DNA of 64,000 nucleotides. Origin: Bacillus pinisoli. Its GTDB lineage: Bacteria; Bacillota; Bacilli; Bacillales; SA4. The notes under the pieces are model-generated. The model was not told the DNA's origin, ran no database searches, and saw nothing but the letters and a program-made list of their open reading frames with translations. Location: positions 186,001 through 250,000 of the forward strand of contig NZ_JAJQKI010000004.1 of NCBI RefSeq assembly GCF_023036475.1, given 5' to 3'. Position 1 is the stretch's first letter, and each line of letters begins with the position of its first letter. Positions 7,687 through 16,226 of this stretch are shown here, in pieces. The position numbers were made by a program, and so were the translations under genes.

Positions 7687-8148
7687 TTATTTTTTCTTTG
7701 TTAATAAATGTCCAATTGCACCTGTTAGGATTCCAAATAAAGCTCCACCAAGAACTTCTTCTGGTTGATGTCCTAGCATCTCTTTTAGTCTTCTCTCTTT
7801 TTTATCATGAAAGTGGTGATCTTTATCACCTCTTAATCGTTCAATTTTTTCTTCCATTTCATTCACAGCTATCGTTAATTCACCAGTTTGCCGTCTAATT
7901 CCTTGAGCATCATACATGACAATTAAACCAAACACCGAGGCAAGTGCGAAATCTATGGTTGGAACACCTCTTTTTAAAGCAATAAATGTTGCCAATGAGG
8001 TTACACCCGCAGAGTGAGAACTAGGCATACCTCCTGTTTCAACAAAGGTTCCCCAGTCCCATTTTCCTGTCTTAATTTTCTTTATAGGAATTTTAATAAA
8101 CTGGGCAAGCCCAATCGTCGTAACTGCTGTAATCATACCCTTATTCAT
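7687..8148 (-). CDS. yuiD: divergent PAP2 family protein YuiD
   Basis: Encodes 153 aa with about four hydrophobic segments. Diagnostic motifs of the DUF212/YuiD family are present: KTGKWDWGTFVETGGMPSSHSAGVTSLATF near 25-55, FGLIVMYDAQGIRRQTGE near 74-92, and GHQPEEVLGGALFGILTGAIGH near 125-147. These correspond to the PSSHS and H...GxxxG motifs of membrane phosphatases. The substrate is unknown. GAGGTGA precedes the ATG. Confidence 0.88.
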   Translation of the reverse strand: MNKGMITAVTTIGLAQFIKIPIKKIKTGKWDWGTFVETGGMPSSHSAGVTSLATFIALKRGVPTIDFALASVFGLIVMYDAQGIRRQTGELTIAVNEMEEKIERLRGDKDHHFHDKKERRLKEMLGHQPEEVLGGALFGILTGAIGHLLTKKK

Positions 8149-8313
8149 ACTATCACCTCTTACTTAGTTTCTAAGGTGAAGAGGTAATCTATTCGTACCA
8201 GGTCTTGTCATGTTTATATTTATGTTTATAAAACACAAGCCTAGTTGAAAACAACCTTGTTGAGTATAATCGTGGCAAGGATTTCAAACAATAAACTTGG
8301 AGGTGAATGATTC

Positions 8314-8451
8314 ATGTCACGTAAAAATGCTAAAAGAGGTACTGAAGCATTTTCAGGAGTAAATCCACAAGGTTTTGGATCTGATATACGTACTCCTGAT
8401 CCTAAATCAGCACTTGAAGATAAAGCAAAAAAGGATAATACAAAAATTTAA
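8314..8451 (+). CDS. sspL: small acid-soluble spore protein L
   Basis: Encodes 45 aa. The C-terminal two thirds (GVNPQGFGSDIRTPDPKSAL then EDKAKKDNTK) align with B. subtilis SspL as I recall it (GVTPQG...DPKTELEERAKKSNTK). GGAGGTG lies 8 nt before the ATG. Neighbouring ypcP is also next to sspL in B. subtilis, which supports the call. Expected expression is in the forespore under SigG (family knowledge). A hairpin follows the stop. Confidence 0.85.
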   Translation: MSRKNAKRGTEAFSGVNPQGFGSDIRTPDPKSALEDKAKKDNTKI

Positions 8452-8459
8452 GATTGGTG

Positions 8460-8479
8460 GGAATGGGTTACCCCATTCC
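8460..8479. terminator. shared terminator between sspL and ypcP
   Basis: Eight-bp stem GGAATGGG/CCCATTCC with a 4-nt loop between two converging genes; it touches the ypcP stop. T-tails are weak on both sides. Confidence 0.55.
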
Positions 8480-9354
8480 TATCCTAATAAACGATCAAGA
8501 CCTTTAAATTCTAATTCCCTAAAAGTTGAAAGGGCACGCTCTTTATTAACGTTAAACATAGCCTCTTCAAGACTACAGTCTACTGGCACCTCACAATGAA
8601 TGCGAGCGAGTTTATGGGATAAATGAAGCATGTCCAAACTGTCCTCAATCTTTTTCTGTTGAGACTTCGTTAGCTTTGATAAGTTCTCTAATATGCCTTC
8701 AACAGATTTGAACTCCAACAATAATTTAATGGCTGTCTTTTCTCCGATCCCTTTTACACCAGGATAATTATCACTTGGATCACCCATTAATGCTTTTAAG
8801 TCAATCATTTGTTCTGGAGTAATCCCTTTTTCCTCCAATAGTCGTTCAGGGTTATACACATCATAGTTTCCAAACCCTTTTCGTAAAATGGCTACTGAAA
8901 TATGATCATCAAGTAATTGGAAAATATCTTGGTCACCTGTTAAGATGATCACTTTATTCCCATCTCTACTATATTTCTTTGCAAGTGTTCCAATACAATC
9001 ATCCGCTTCATAACCTACAAGCCCGATGTTAGGTACATCCAAAGATTCTACTACTTCTTTTACTAAATCGAATTGAGGGATTAACTCAACAGGTGCTTCT
9101 GCACGATTAGCTTTATAATCTTTAAACTCTTCCGTTCTAAATGTCTTACTACCCATATCCCAACAACAAACGACATGACTCGGATTAAAATGGTCAATGG
9201 AAGTAAACAAATGTTTAACAAATCCGTGAATCCCATTTGTCGGTATACCTTTACTATTTATCATAAAATAATTACTAACTGCTGTTGCGTAGAATGCCCT
9301 AAATAACAATGCCATTCCGTCTACAAGTAATATGGTTCTATTCGTTTCGTTCAT
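8479..9354 (-). CDS. ypcP: 5'-3' exonuclease YpcP (FEN1-like)
   Basis: Encodes 291 aa, equivalent to the N-terminal 5'-nuclease domain of DNA polymerase I as a stand-alone protein. The acidic metal ligands are recognisable: LLVDG near 10, CCWDMGSKTFR near 64-74, GYEADDCIGT near 110-119, LTGDQDIFQL near 133-142, and the H3TH motif GDPSDNYPGVKGIGEKTA near 185-202. In B. subtilis this family helps remove RNA primers or flaps together with polymerase I. It is monocistronic and convergent with sspL. Confidence 0.93.
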   Translation of the reverse strand: MNETNRTILLVDGMALLFRAFYATAVSNYFMINSKGIPTNGIHGFVKHLFTSIDHFNPSHVVCCWDMGSKTFRTEEFKDYKANRAEAPVELIPQFDLVKEVVESLDVPNIGLVGYEADDCIGTLAKKYSRDGNKVIILTGDQDIFQLLDDHISVAILRKGFGNYDVYNPERLLEEKGITPEQMIDLKALMGDPSDNYPGVKGIGEKTAIKLLLEFKSVEGILENLSKLTKSQQKKIEDSLDMLHLSHKLARIHCEVPVDCSLEEAMFNVNKERALSTFRELEFKGLDRLLG

Positions 9355-9445
9355 ATTATAGTTGTCACCTCACAAGAAATAATCATACCAAACAATTATA
9401 TCATACAAGCCTCTCCATTAGTTAAAGCCGTATAAATTGGCAAAA

Positions 9446-9473
9446 AAACGCGTACGAAAAATCATACGCGTTT
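9446..9473 (-). terminator. terminator after the 202-aa membrane protein gene
   Basis: Twelve-bp stem (AAACGCGTACGA pairing with TCATACGCGTTT, one G-T wobble) followed on the minus strand by TTTTTG. It lies 17 bp past the stop at 9490. Confidence 0.85.
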
Positions 9474-9489
9474 CTCTATATCTATGTCA

Positions 9490-10098
9490 TTATTGTCCTG
9501 GTTGAATTCGTTGAACTTCTATGTTAAATTCCCTGAGTGCTGTATAAATTCTTCGTTTATTCAGCTGTACCTCTTTTGTTACAGGAAGATTAAAGCTTTC
9601 TCCGTCTTTAAATGTGAAGACCATATCCCCTTCAAACATGACTCCATCTCGAATGATTTGAAGTTGCTTTGCTTCAGTTACGTCTTCCCACTTATATGTT
9701 TTCACGCTAAAATCAGCCATACTTCTTGTATGGATGCCCTCATCATTTAAATAAAAGTAATTGTTAAGAGATAAAACTATGACAATACATCCTGGTATCG
9801 CTAATAAAAGAAACGGAAGAATTCTAAGTTTCTTGTCTGACATCATCACATGATTGCGATAAATAACGAAAAGAATGATAAGAATTGAAAACCAAGTTAG
9901 AGCACCAGCAAAAATGAAATAGTTATATTTAGGAGTTGTAAAAAACCATGCCGGTACATTATTAATAAAAATATCTTGATATGTATAGATGGCAACAAAG
10001 GGAACAATTAAACAAGAAAGAACTAAAATGATAGACGTCATGATTAAAAAACTAGAAAGATCAAATCGTTTTTTCTTTGTAATCGTATATCCAGACAT
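9490..10098 (-). CDS. membrane protein of unknown function (202 aa)
   Basis: Encodes three hydrophobic segments (about 15-40, 60-82 and 92-115), followed by a soluble C-terminal domain of about 85 aa beginning NDEGIHTRSMADFSVKTYKWEDVTEAK. That pattern (a strand, then W-x-D-V-T) resembles bacterial PH-like/YdbT domains attached to membrane anchors. No catalytic motif is visible. It has its own terminator and no obvious operon partner. Confidence 0.7.
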   Translation of the reverse strand: MSGYTITKKKRFDLSSFLIMTSIILVLSCLIVPFVAIYTYQDIFINNVPAWFFTTPKYNYFIFAGALTWFSILIILFVIYRNHVMMSDKKLRILPFLLLAIPGCIVIVLSLNNYFYLNDEGIHTRSMADFSVKTYKWEDVTEAKQLQIIRDGVMFEGDMVFTFKDGESFNLPVTKEVQLNKRRIYTALREFNIEVQRIQPGQ

Positions 10099-10195
10099 AA
10101 ATTAATCTCCTTCAAGTAAGCTAGTTTAATTTTAGCAGATAACTTCCAGAATTAGGAGATAATTTATTATTCTGAATTTTTTTCTTAGAAATAAA

Positions 10196-10220
10196 GGTCC
10201 TATCTCCTATAGATAGGACC
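10196..10220 (-). terminator. terminator after the 41-aa spore-protein-like gene
   Basis: Perfect 10-bp stem GGTCCTATCT / AGATAGGACC with a 5-nt loop, followed on the minus strand by TTTATTTCT. It lies 66 bp past the stop at 10287. Confidence 0.75.
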
Positions 10221-10286
10221 AATCCATTTCTAATCAGTATCTCCCACCCATGCCGTAATTTCGTACACTGTAGGAGCTTCAAACAT

Positions 10287-10412
10287 TTATTTTTTCTTGG
10301 AATTAGCTTTTGCTGCTTCTACCTCTGCATAAGAGGCAAATTCAGGACTATTACCTTTTTTCACATTATCGTTACGCTGTGCATTAGCGTTGGCATTCTT
10401 TGTTCTTCCCAT
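10287..10412 (-). CDS. 41-aa basic, Asn/Ala-rich peptide, probable small spore protein
   Basis: Sequence opens MGRTKNANANAQRNDNVKKG and continues NSPEFASYAEVEAAKANSKK. AAGGAG lies 8 nt before the ATG. Composition (Asn, Ala, Lys; no Cys or Trp) and the PEFAS motif recall gamma-type SASPs, whose repeats contain EFASE, but the similarity is short. It may be an unclassified minor SASP (inference). It has a dedicated terminator and lies between the 202-aa membrane protein gene and the sulfurtransferase gene. Confidence 0.6.
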   Translation of the reverse strand: MGRTKNANANAQRNDNVKKGNSPEFASYAEVEAAKANSKKK

Positions 10413-10511
10413 AAAATCATCTCCTTGATAGATAATACTCTTCTAGTATCTCAGGTTGCTGCTTAAATTATCAGGAAGATAGGAAGTTATTTTTTTACAC
10501 AAGTGGAACAT

Positions 10512-10556
10512 AAAAGAGAGAGTAATTCCATTTAAATTGGATTTACTCTCTCTTTT
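10512..10556 (-). terminator. terminator of the dynA-ypbS-sulfurtransferase operon
   Basis: A 14-bp stem AAAAGAGAGAGTAA with complement TTACTCTCTCTTTT directly abuts the sulfurtransferase stop at 10557; TTTTATG follows on the minus strand. Confidence 0.85.
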
Positions 10557-11390
10557 TTACTTATTTTTTTCTACCGGAGAATCTTCGTACGAAATCCAGT
10601 CACTCCAGCTACCTAGGTAAAGCTTTACATCCTGAAATCCTGCCTCATGAAGAGCCAATACGTTCGGACACGCTGTTACCCCTGACCCACAATAAACAAT
10701 GACAGATCTTTCTTTTGAGATATGTTGGAATCTTTCCTTATGCTCTTCAGCTTTCTTCCACGTTCCATCTGAGGCAATGTTTTCTAACCAGAAATAGTTA
10801 ACCGCACCTGGAATATGGCCTGCAATCTTATCAATAGGCTCAACTTCTCCTCTAAAACGTGGAGCTTCCCTTGAATCTAAGAGGGTAATTTCTGTTGAGT
10901 CAAGACTAGCTTTAACGTCCTTAAACTCTGCTAATAAGTGTTGTTGAATAACTGGTTTAAACACTCTAGATTGAAACTGAGGTATTTCGCTTGAAACAGG
11001 GAGATCTCTCTGTTGCCAGGTTTGAAAAGAACCATCCATTACAAATACGTTTTCGTGGCCTAAATATTTTAGTAACCACCAACATCTAGAAGCCATTGCC
11101 CCATTTTGGTCATCATACGTAACAATAGTTACGTTTTGGTCAATTCCAAGAGAAGAAAGCCTCTCCGACAATTCTTGAAGGTTAGGCAAAGGATGTCGAC
11201 CGCCATGTTCCTTTACTGGTCCTGACAGATCTGCTTCTAGATGTAGATAGGCGGCATTCGGAATATGCGATTCAGTATAAGCCTCTTGACCCGCATTTGG
11301 ATTATTCAATAAAAACCGGCAGTCAATGACTCTAACTAAGTCATCCTGGTAATGACTTGCCACCCACTCTATTGATTTTAAGTAGGACAT
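10557..11390 (-). CDS. sulfurtransferase, two-rhodanese-domain (3-mercaptopyruvate type)
   Basis: Encodes 277 aa with tandem rhodanese domains (about 5-130 and 160-270). The active-site loop of the C-terminal domain is CGSGVTA with Cys234, the form typical of 3-mercaptopyruvate sulfurtransferases rather than the CRKGVTA of thiosulfate rhodaneses. LLDSREAPRFRGEVEP and GHIPGAVNYFW are conserved substrate-loop motifs. Its ATG overlaps the ypbS stop as TAATG, so it is the last gene of a tightly packed operon starting at dynA. Confidence 0.9.
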   Translation of the reverse strand: MSYLKSIEWVASHYQDDLVRVIDCRFLLNNPNAGQEAYTESHIPNAAYLHLEADLSGPVKEHGGRHPLPNLQELSERLSSLGIDQNVTIVTYDDQNGAMASRCWWLLKYLGHENVFVMDGSFQTWQQRDLPVSSEIPQFQSRVFKPVIQQHLLAEFKDVKASLDSTEITLLDSREAPRFRGEVEPIDKIAGHIPGAVNYFWLENIASDGTWKKAEEHKERFQHISKERSVIVYCGSGVTACPNVLALHEAGFQDVKLYLGSWSDWISYEDSPVEKNK

Positions 11391-11653
11391 TAATTTGTCT
11401 CCTGTCTGGATACATATTCCTGTACCATTTCGACCGTTACAAGCTTACGTTGAGGCACTACTCCTTGCTTGGCAAGATTGTTGATATCTGTTGTTACTTT
11501 ATTTATTGGGTCTGTTGAAAAGCTAACTCCTTTTTTACATAAAGATACTGCCTCTTCAATATACATTTCACGAAGCTGATCTAGCTGTAAAAACGTTCTT
11601 AATATTTCATGTTGCTTTGTTGAATGCTTTGTTATAGCATGATGAACACTCAT
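11390..11653 (-). CDS. ypbS: YpbS family small protein
   Basis: Encodes 87 helical aa, with SVHHAITKHSTKQHEILRTF at the start and VEMVQEYVSRQETN at the end. It matches the position and size of B. subtilis ypbS downstream of ypbR (dynA). The longest frame begins 24 codons earlier, but AAAGGGG lies 7 nt before the ATG at 11653 and that upstream stretch belongs to the preceding ORF in another frame. The start overlaps the upstream TGA (ATGA) and the stop overlaps the next ATG (TAATG). Function is unknown. Confidence 0.8.
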   Translation of the reverse strand: MSVHHAITKHSTKQHEILRTFLQLDQLREMYIEEAVSLCKKGVSFSTDPINKVTTDINNLAKQGVVPQRKLVTVEMVQEYVSRQETN

Positions 11654-11850
11654 TCTTTTTCCCCTTTCTCGGCTTTCCTTCTTTTCTCCATTAGCTTCCT
11701 TACCTGCTCTTTTGGAGACCAACAATTGAATTGATAATTCGGTTTCGTTTCAAAACCTAATCGTGAGCATTGATAGGTCATTTTACCATTTATTTTTTCA
11801 GAACGATAGTGAATACAGGTCGCACAGGCATGAAAGGATTGTTGTTTAAT
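11650..11850 (-). CDS. four-cysteine small protein, apparent non-AUG (AUU) start
   Basis: A 66-codon frame between dynA and ypbS. It has a zinc-ribbon-like pattern: FHACATCIHYR (C9, C12), YQCSR (C28) and FNCW (C43), then a basic helical tail KEQVRKLMEKRRKAEKGEKE. An in-frame TGA at about 11859 rules out an upstream start. A strong GGGGGAG lies just upstream, and the codons at usual spacing after it are AGT, ATC and ATT; there is no ATG, GTG or TTG before residue 24, which would remove two cysteines. I place the start at ATT 11850 (ATC at 11853 is possible). The TGA overlaps the ypbS ATG. The ORF is read only from this sequence; family not recognised. Confidence 0.6.
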   Translation of the reverse strand: MKQQSFHACATCIHYRSEKINGKMTYQCSRLGFETKPNYQFNCWSPKEQVRKLMEKRRKAEKGEKE

Positions 11851-11870
11851 GATACTCTCCCCCGATCAAC

Positions 11871-14800
11871 CTATATCATGTGTGATACTTGTGACTCAAT
11901 GCTTTTAAGTTTATCTATATCCATCTTATCTGACATTACATCATACAGACCTTCAAAATAGTGATTCACTTCTTGAGCTGAGTGTTGCTCCCACTTTAAT
12001 GTTTGGTTCATGAAGATTTCTAGATAATAAGTTGTTAACTCACTTTGCATAGAGTTTAGATAGTGACTAACAGGATCTTGTAGTAAAGTCTCTAGCTCAT
12101 CTCTCAAATTTTTCTTCCCATTCTTTTCGAAAAAGGCTTTTGCATTTTTGAAAGAAGCAAGTGGTTTTGACAATTGACGACGATCAAAGGTTTCAACCAC
12201 AGATGTTAAGACTGGAACTTCAACTTTATCAGGTGTAATAAAAGTTAGCTCTAATCCATTGTGGATGTGGCTTATCTTTTGATTAGCTTTTTGATGAATA
12301 AATTGTAATTGATTTTTCAAGAATCCTTCTACACGAACACTCGTTGCTCTAAGCTCTTGTAATAAATCAAAGCCGATGAATTCCAATAACTCATCAAGAC
12401 ACCCTTCTAATGCCAACTTAATGTTTTTGTGATCATCTGAAAGGACTGACGGGTGAAACGATTCATTAAAGATGTCTGTAAAACGAAGGAATACTCTTTG
12501 CTTTACATAATATAGTAATTCCTTCAACTCCATCTCAATAGCCTTCTTAGCAGAATCTACCTCAGCCTGCTTTAATTGCGTTAAAATTTGTGTTTGCTGT
12601 TCCTGGAGTCGATTCATTCTTGCTTCTTTTTCATCGTTACCAATAGAAGCCATTTCAATATATTCTTTAACAACCTGATGGACCCGCTTAAGATCTAGTT
12701 GAGCGGAAGAAATGGTTAACTCAGTTAGCTCGTGCTGAATAAAATGTGAAAACTCATTCTCAAAGTAACCAATTCCAGAATCATTCATCATCGTAAGCTC
12801 TTGTATCGACTGGCCTTCCTTTTCTTTAAGCGCTAGTAAACTTGAGACAGGAAAAAGTCTTGGATTCCTAATTCCATAAGATAATAACTGCGTTCCTACA
12901 TAGTTTTTAACAACCTCAAGTTCCTCTAAAGATGATGCTAGATCTGCTGCATTAATCATGAAGAACATTTTATCAAGCTCAAATGCATCTTTTACGCGTC
13001 CCAGCTGAATAAGGAATTCCCGGTCTGCTTTAGAGAATGCGTGGTTATAATACGTAACAAACAAAATCGCATCAGCGTTCTTTATATACTCAAATGCAAC
13101 TCCTGTATGTCTCGCATTGATGGAATCGGCTCCCGGAGTATCCACTAACGTAATTCCTTGATTAGTCAGTTCACAATCATAGTAGACCTCTATCCATTCT
13201 ACAAAGCATGATTTTTCTTCATTTGCCACATACTCTTTAAACTCTTCTAGATCCACAAATTTTAGTTTCCCAAAGTCATCATTCATATGCTGATAGCCTT
13301 TTAATACTGCTTGTAAAAAGCTATAATGAGGTTTTTGCCTTGGGTCAATATCTTTTATCTTTAAGACTGATGGTATCTGTTCAATTGCCTCAGACAAATT
13401 AGTAAAAGAATGGTGGAAAAATTTCAGTGAAAAAGCTAAGTCTGTTTCCAATTGCTTTATACTCTTAAGTTGGACACGAACAGTACCATGTGGAAATTCT
13501 TCTGTTACAGGCTTAATCTTATTGATCGTAGCTGTAGTTGGGTTGGGTGAAACAGGTAATAGTTTCGTACCCATTAACGCGTTTGCAAATGAAGATTTCC
13601 CGGCACTAAATGCACCAAATAAGGCAACCGAAAACGATTGATTGGATAACCTGTTTGCTTTCTCCTTTAATTGCTGAACGACTGTTTGTAACCCTTTAAT
13701 TTGCTGAACTGACTCTGTGACAGCATTAATTTTATCCACCATTTGAGGCGCATTTAGCTCATGTTTAACCTCATCTGTGTCTCTTGACATCATTTCATTT
13801 GACTGTCCAGCCTCTACTTTTGCCACTATCTTCTTTAATTCTTCGACCGTTCCTTTTTTATATTGTAGTGACTGTAGTAATCGCTGCTTTTCTTCAGTTA
13901 TATTTGTCTCTGGACCATTTTCAAGAATAGTCATAAGCAATTGGCGAACAGTGTTTAATTCATTTGTTCTCTTCTGTAATTTGTTAATCGCTTCTTTATA
14001 CTCACCGTATTTTGTTAACTCATTTTGTAGTTCATTCATTTGTTCGTTGTTTTGTAGGGATAACTCTTTCAGCCATTTCTCCAAAATTTGAGTTGCTTCT
14101 AATCGGTATTTACGCTTACACTCAGAACCTACATCATTCGTGAAGTTTAGAATTGCATCCCCCGTTACTTTTGCTCCACGTTTAACCAAGTTGCGAAGGT
14201 CTGTTGGTTGGATGGACACATTTAATTGATAAACGTCGTTTAATAGGCTCTCATGAAGCCCTCTCTTTTTGCAGAACTTAGTTAACAGATCTTTTACATG
14301 CCAGTCTATTTGTGCTGAAACCTTTTCCATTAAATCCTTGTAGAATGCCTGTAGTCGATCATCTCTTTCCTTCTCCGTTTTCTGCTTGGAGAAGATTAAT
14401 CCTACCTTGAATTCGGGCTGTTCACTTTCTAGAAATTGCGTTGCCAACTCACGTGTTTGAAATGGCATAATATAAGCATTATCTAGCAATTTCGTTAAAT
14501 CTTTTTGGAACTCATGCTTCGCTTCATCCACTGATGTAACAAGGCCTTGTATTTCTTGTTCAATTCCGCTCATTTTCTTGGAAAGGTCTTGTCTCTCTGC
14601 ACTACTTAAACCTGAAAGCTTTTCCTCCCATTTTAACGCCTCATCGTTACCACGTTCTTCAAGCCATTCCACGTGATCCAAGATTAAATTTTTAGCTGAG
14701 TCTGCAATACCTTTCATAAAGGACTGATCCTTTGTTGCCCAAACATCTGATAGTAATTGCTTTACTTCTGATAACTGGTTGATAGGAAGCTCTTTATCTC

Positions 14801-15533
14801 GTAAGCTCGTATAAAAAATCCCATCCGGGTACACCCCCCAGTCATGGAACGCCTGCAAGACACCTGCCTGAAAATCATTAAAGGATAGCTCTGACTCCTG
14901 ATGCTTATCGACTTGATTAATAATTAAGTAGAGTGGTTTGTTCATTTCTTGAAGCTTTTTCGTAAAATGAAAACTTACTTCTGATTGAACATGATTATAG
15001 TCCATCATGTAAAAAACAAGATCGGCTAAATGTAAGGCTGACTCTGTTGATATACGATGAGCATCATCTACAGAATCAATACCAGGTGTATCAAGAACCG
15101 TTACTTCACTAGGAATAAAGGAAGAATTAGTCCCAATCTCCACCCACTCGACAGCCTCACCATCCATACAAAATTGTTTAATTTCGTCTATATCATAAGG
15201 TGCAGGAAATTCTACGACCTCACCAGTAAACAGATACACTCTTGCCACTTCTTCACCAGAACGAATTTTCACCAGATTCGCACTTGTTGGAATAGGACTT
15301 GCAGGTACCACTTCATGTCCAACTATTTCATTAATCATACTCGATTTCCCTGCAGAAAAATGTCCACAGAAACCAATACTATACTCATTTTCTGATGCTT
15401 TTTTTACTAACTGTTTCATTTTTTTTGAGAGCTCTGTATTCCCTGATTTTTCCATCTCTAAAAAAAGCCCAGTTAGGTTCGTAAGTAAATCTTCTTCTGT
15501 TAATATTGGAGCTGATTCTAGCTTTTGACTCAT
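11871..15533 (-). CDS. dynA: double dynamin-like GTPase DynA
   Basis: Encodes 1220 aa, the fused two-dynamin architecture of B. subtilis DynA (YpbR). Each half has a GTPase core: P-loop GHFSAGKSS at 57-65 with VLDTPGIDSVD and NQVDKH downstream, and a second P-loop GAFSAGKSS near residue 640 with LVDTPGADSIN. Between and after them are long helical stalk regions rich in Glu, Lys and Gln. The family fuses and remodels membranes and protects against phage and pore-forming stress (family knowledge). Start: GGGG lies 10 nt before the ATG at 15533; a TTG three codons earlier is too close to it. It heads the operon dynA / four-Cys ORF / ypbS / sulfurtransferase. Confidence 0.95.
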   Translation of the reverse strand: MSQKLESAPILTEEDLLTNLTGLFLEMEKSGNTELSKKMKQLVKKASENEYSIGFCGHFSAGKSSMINEIVGHEVVPASPIPTSANLVKIRSGEEVARVYLFTGEVVEFPAPYDIDEIKQFCMDGEAVEWVEIGTNSSFIPSEVTVLDTPGIDSVDDAHRISTESALHLADLVFYMMDYNHVQSEVSFHFTKKLQEMNKPLYLIINQVDKHQESELSFNDFQAGVLQAFHDWGVYPDGIFYTSLRDKELPINQLSEVKQLLSDVWATKDQSFMKGIADSAKNLILDHVEWLEERGNDEALKWEEKLSGLSSAERQDLSKKMSGIEQEIQGLVTSVDEAKHEFQKDLTKLLDNAYIMPFQTRELATQFLESEQPEFKVGLIFSKQKTEKERDDRLQAFYKDLMEKVSAQIDWHVKDLLTKFCKKRGLHESLLNDVYQLNVSIQPTDLRNLVKRGAKVTGDAILNFTNDVGSECKRKYRLEATQILEKWLKELSLQNNEQMNELQNELTKYGEYKEAINKLQKRTNELNTVRQLLMTILENGPETNITEEKQRLLQSLQYKKGTVEELKKIVAKVEAGQSNEMMSRDTDEVKHELNAPQMVDKINAVTESVQQIKGLQTVVQQLKEKANRLSNQSFSVALFGAFSAGKSSFANALMGTKLLPVSPNPTTATINKIKPVTEEFPHGTVRVQLKSIKQLETDLAFSLKFFHHSFTNLSEAIEQIPSVLKIKDIDPRQKPHYSFLQAVLKGYQHMNDDFGKLKFVDLEEFKEYVANEEKSCFVEWIEVYYDCELTNQGITLVDTPGADSINARHTGVAFEYIKNADAILFVTYYNHAFSKADREFLIQLGRVKDAFELDKMFFMINAADLASSLEELEVVKNYVGTQLLSYGIRNPRLFPVSSLLALKEKEGQSIQELTMMNDSGIGYFENEFSHFIQHELTELTISSAQLDLKRVHQVVKEYIEMASIGNDEKEARMNRLQEQQTQILTQLKQAEVDSAKKAIEMELKELLYYVKQRVFLRFTDIFNESFHPSVLSDDHKNIKLALEGCLDELLEFIGFDLLQELRATSVRVEGFLKNQLQFIHQKANQKISHIHNGLELTFITPDKVEVPVLTSVVETFDRRQLSKPLASFKNAKAFFEKNGKKNLRDELETLLQDPVSHYLNSMQSELTTYYLEIFMNQTLKWEQHSAQEVNHYFEGLYDVMSDKMDIDKLKSIESQVSHMI

Positions 15534-15624
15534 GGTTTTCAATCCCCTTTTTGTGTACCGAAAAACATATATGATTATTCATTTTACTGCAAGTAAACAT
15601 ATTTTCCTATAATAAAACACATGA

Positions 15625-15650
15625 AAAGGCTAGAAACATCTCTAGCCTTT
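15625..15650 (-). terminator. terminator of bpsA-bpsB
   Basis: Perfect 10-bp stem AAAGGCTAGA / TCTAGCCTTT with a 6-nt loop, followed by TTCATG on the minus strand, 15 bp past the bpsB stop. It isolates dynA, which must have its own promoter in 15534-15624. Confidence 0.8.
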
Positions 15651-15664
15651 AAATTTTTCTACTA

Positions 15665-16225
15665 TTATTTTAAGCGGATTGGTGAAAACCGTGATATTTT
15701 TTGAAATTTTTCTTCATAATCTGTTTGAGAAAGTAATGCTTTCTCTTCTAATGGGATACGCACCGATAACATCCATAGGTTAAGTAAAGAAAAGATAACA
15801 GCTGTCCAATATGCCTGAAATAAGATCGGAATGAGTAGGATTTCAACTACGACAATGACATAATTTGGGTGTCTTAGAAATTTATAAGGTCCATTTTTCA
15901 CGATCTTCGCGTTAGGCATCACGATAATCTTAGTATTCCAATAACGACCAAGGGTCGCAAGTGACCATATTCTCAAGAGCTGCGTCAAGGCAAATACGGT
16001 AACGAGTGCTGGCCATATGGGAGACAATTCCGTTTGTAGGAATACTACTTCAAGTAGTACGGCAATAAAGAAAGAGCTGTGTAAAAGAACCATTAGGGGG
16101 TAGTGGTCCTGACCTACTTCAATGGCGCCATTTGACTTCATCCATTTTTCATTTCTTTTCGCAATGGTTAGCTCGGACAGTCTTTGTAACACGATGAAAG
16201 CAAAAAAGGTAAAGAAAAAAATCAA
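15665..16225 (-). CDS. bpsB: isoprenylcysteine carboxyl methyltransferase-family enzyme BpsB (YpbQ)
   Basis: Encodes 186 aa with four or five membrane segments. The ICMT-type motif GPYKFLRHPNYVIVVVEIL lies near 109-127 and an EEKAL helix near 161-165. B. subtilis BpsB O-methylates the alkylpyrones made by BpsA (family knowledge). The start is TTG at 16225, two bases past the bpsA TAA, with GGGGGAT upstream. The tight spacing supports one transcript with bpsA. Confidence 0.9.
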   Translation of the reverse strand: MIFFFTFFAFIVLQRLSELTIAKRNEKWMKSNGAIEVGQDHYPLMVLLHSSFFIAVLLEVVFLQTELSPIWPALVTVFALTQLLRIWSLATLGRYWNTKIIVMPNAKIVKNGPYKFLRHPNYVIVVVEILLIPILFQAYWTAVIFSLLNLWMLSVRIPLEEKALLSQTDYEEKFQKISRFSPIRLK

Positions 16226-16226
16226 C

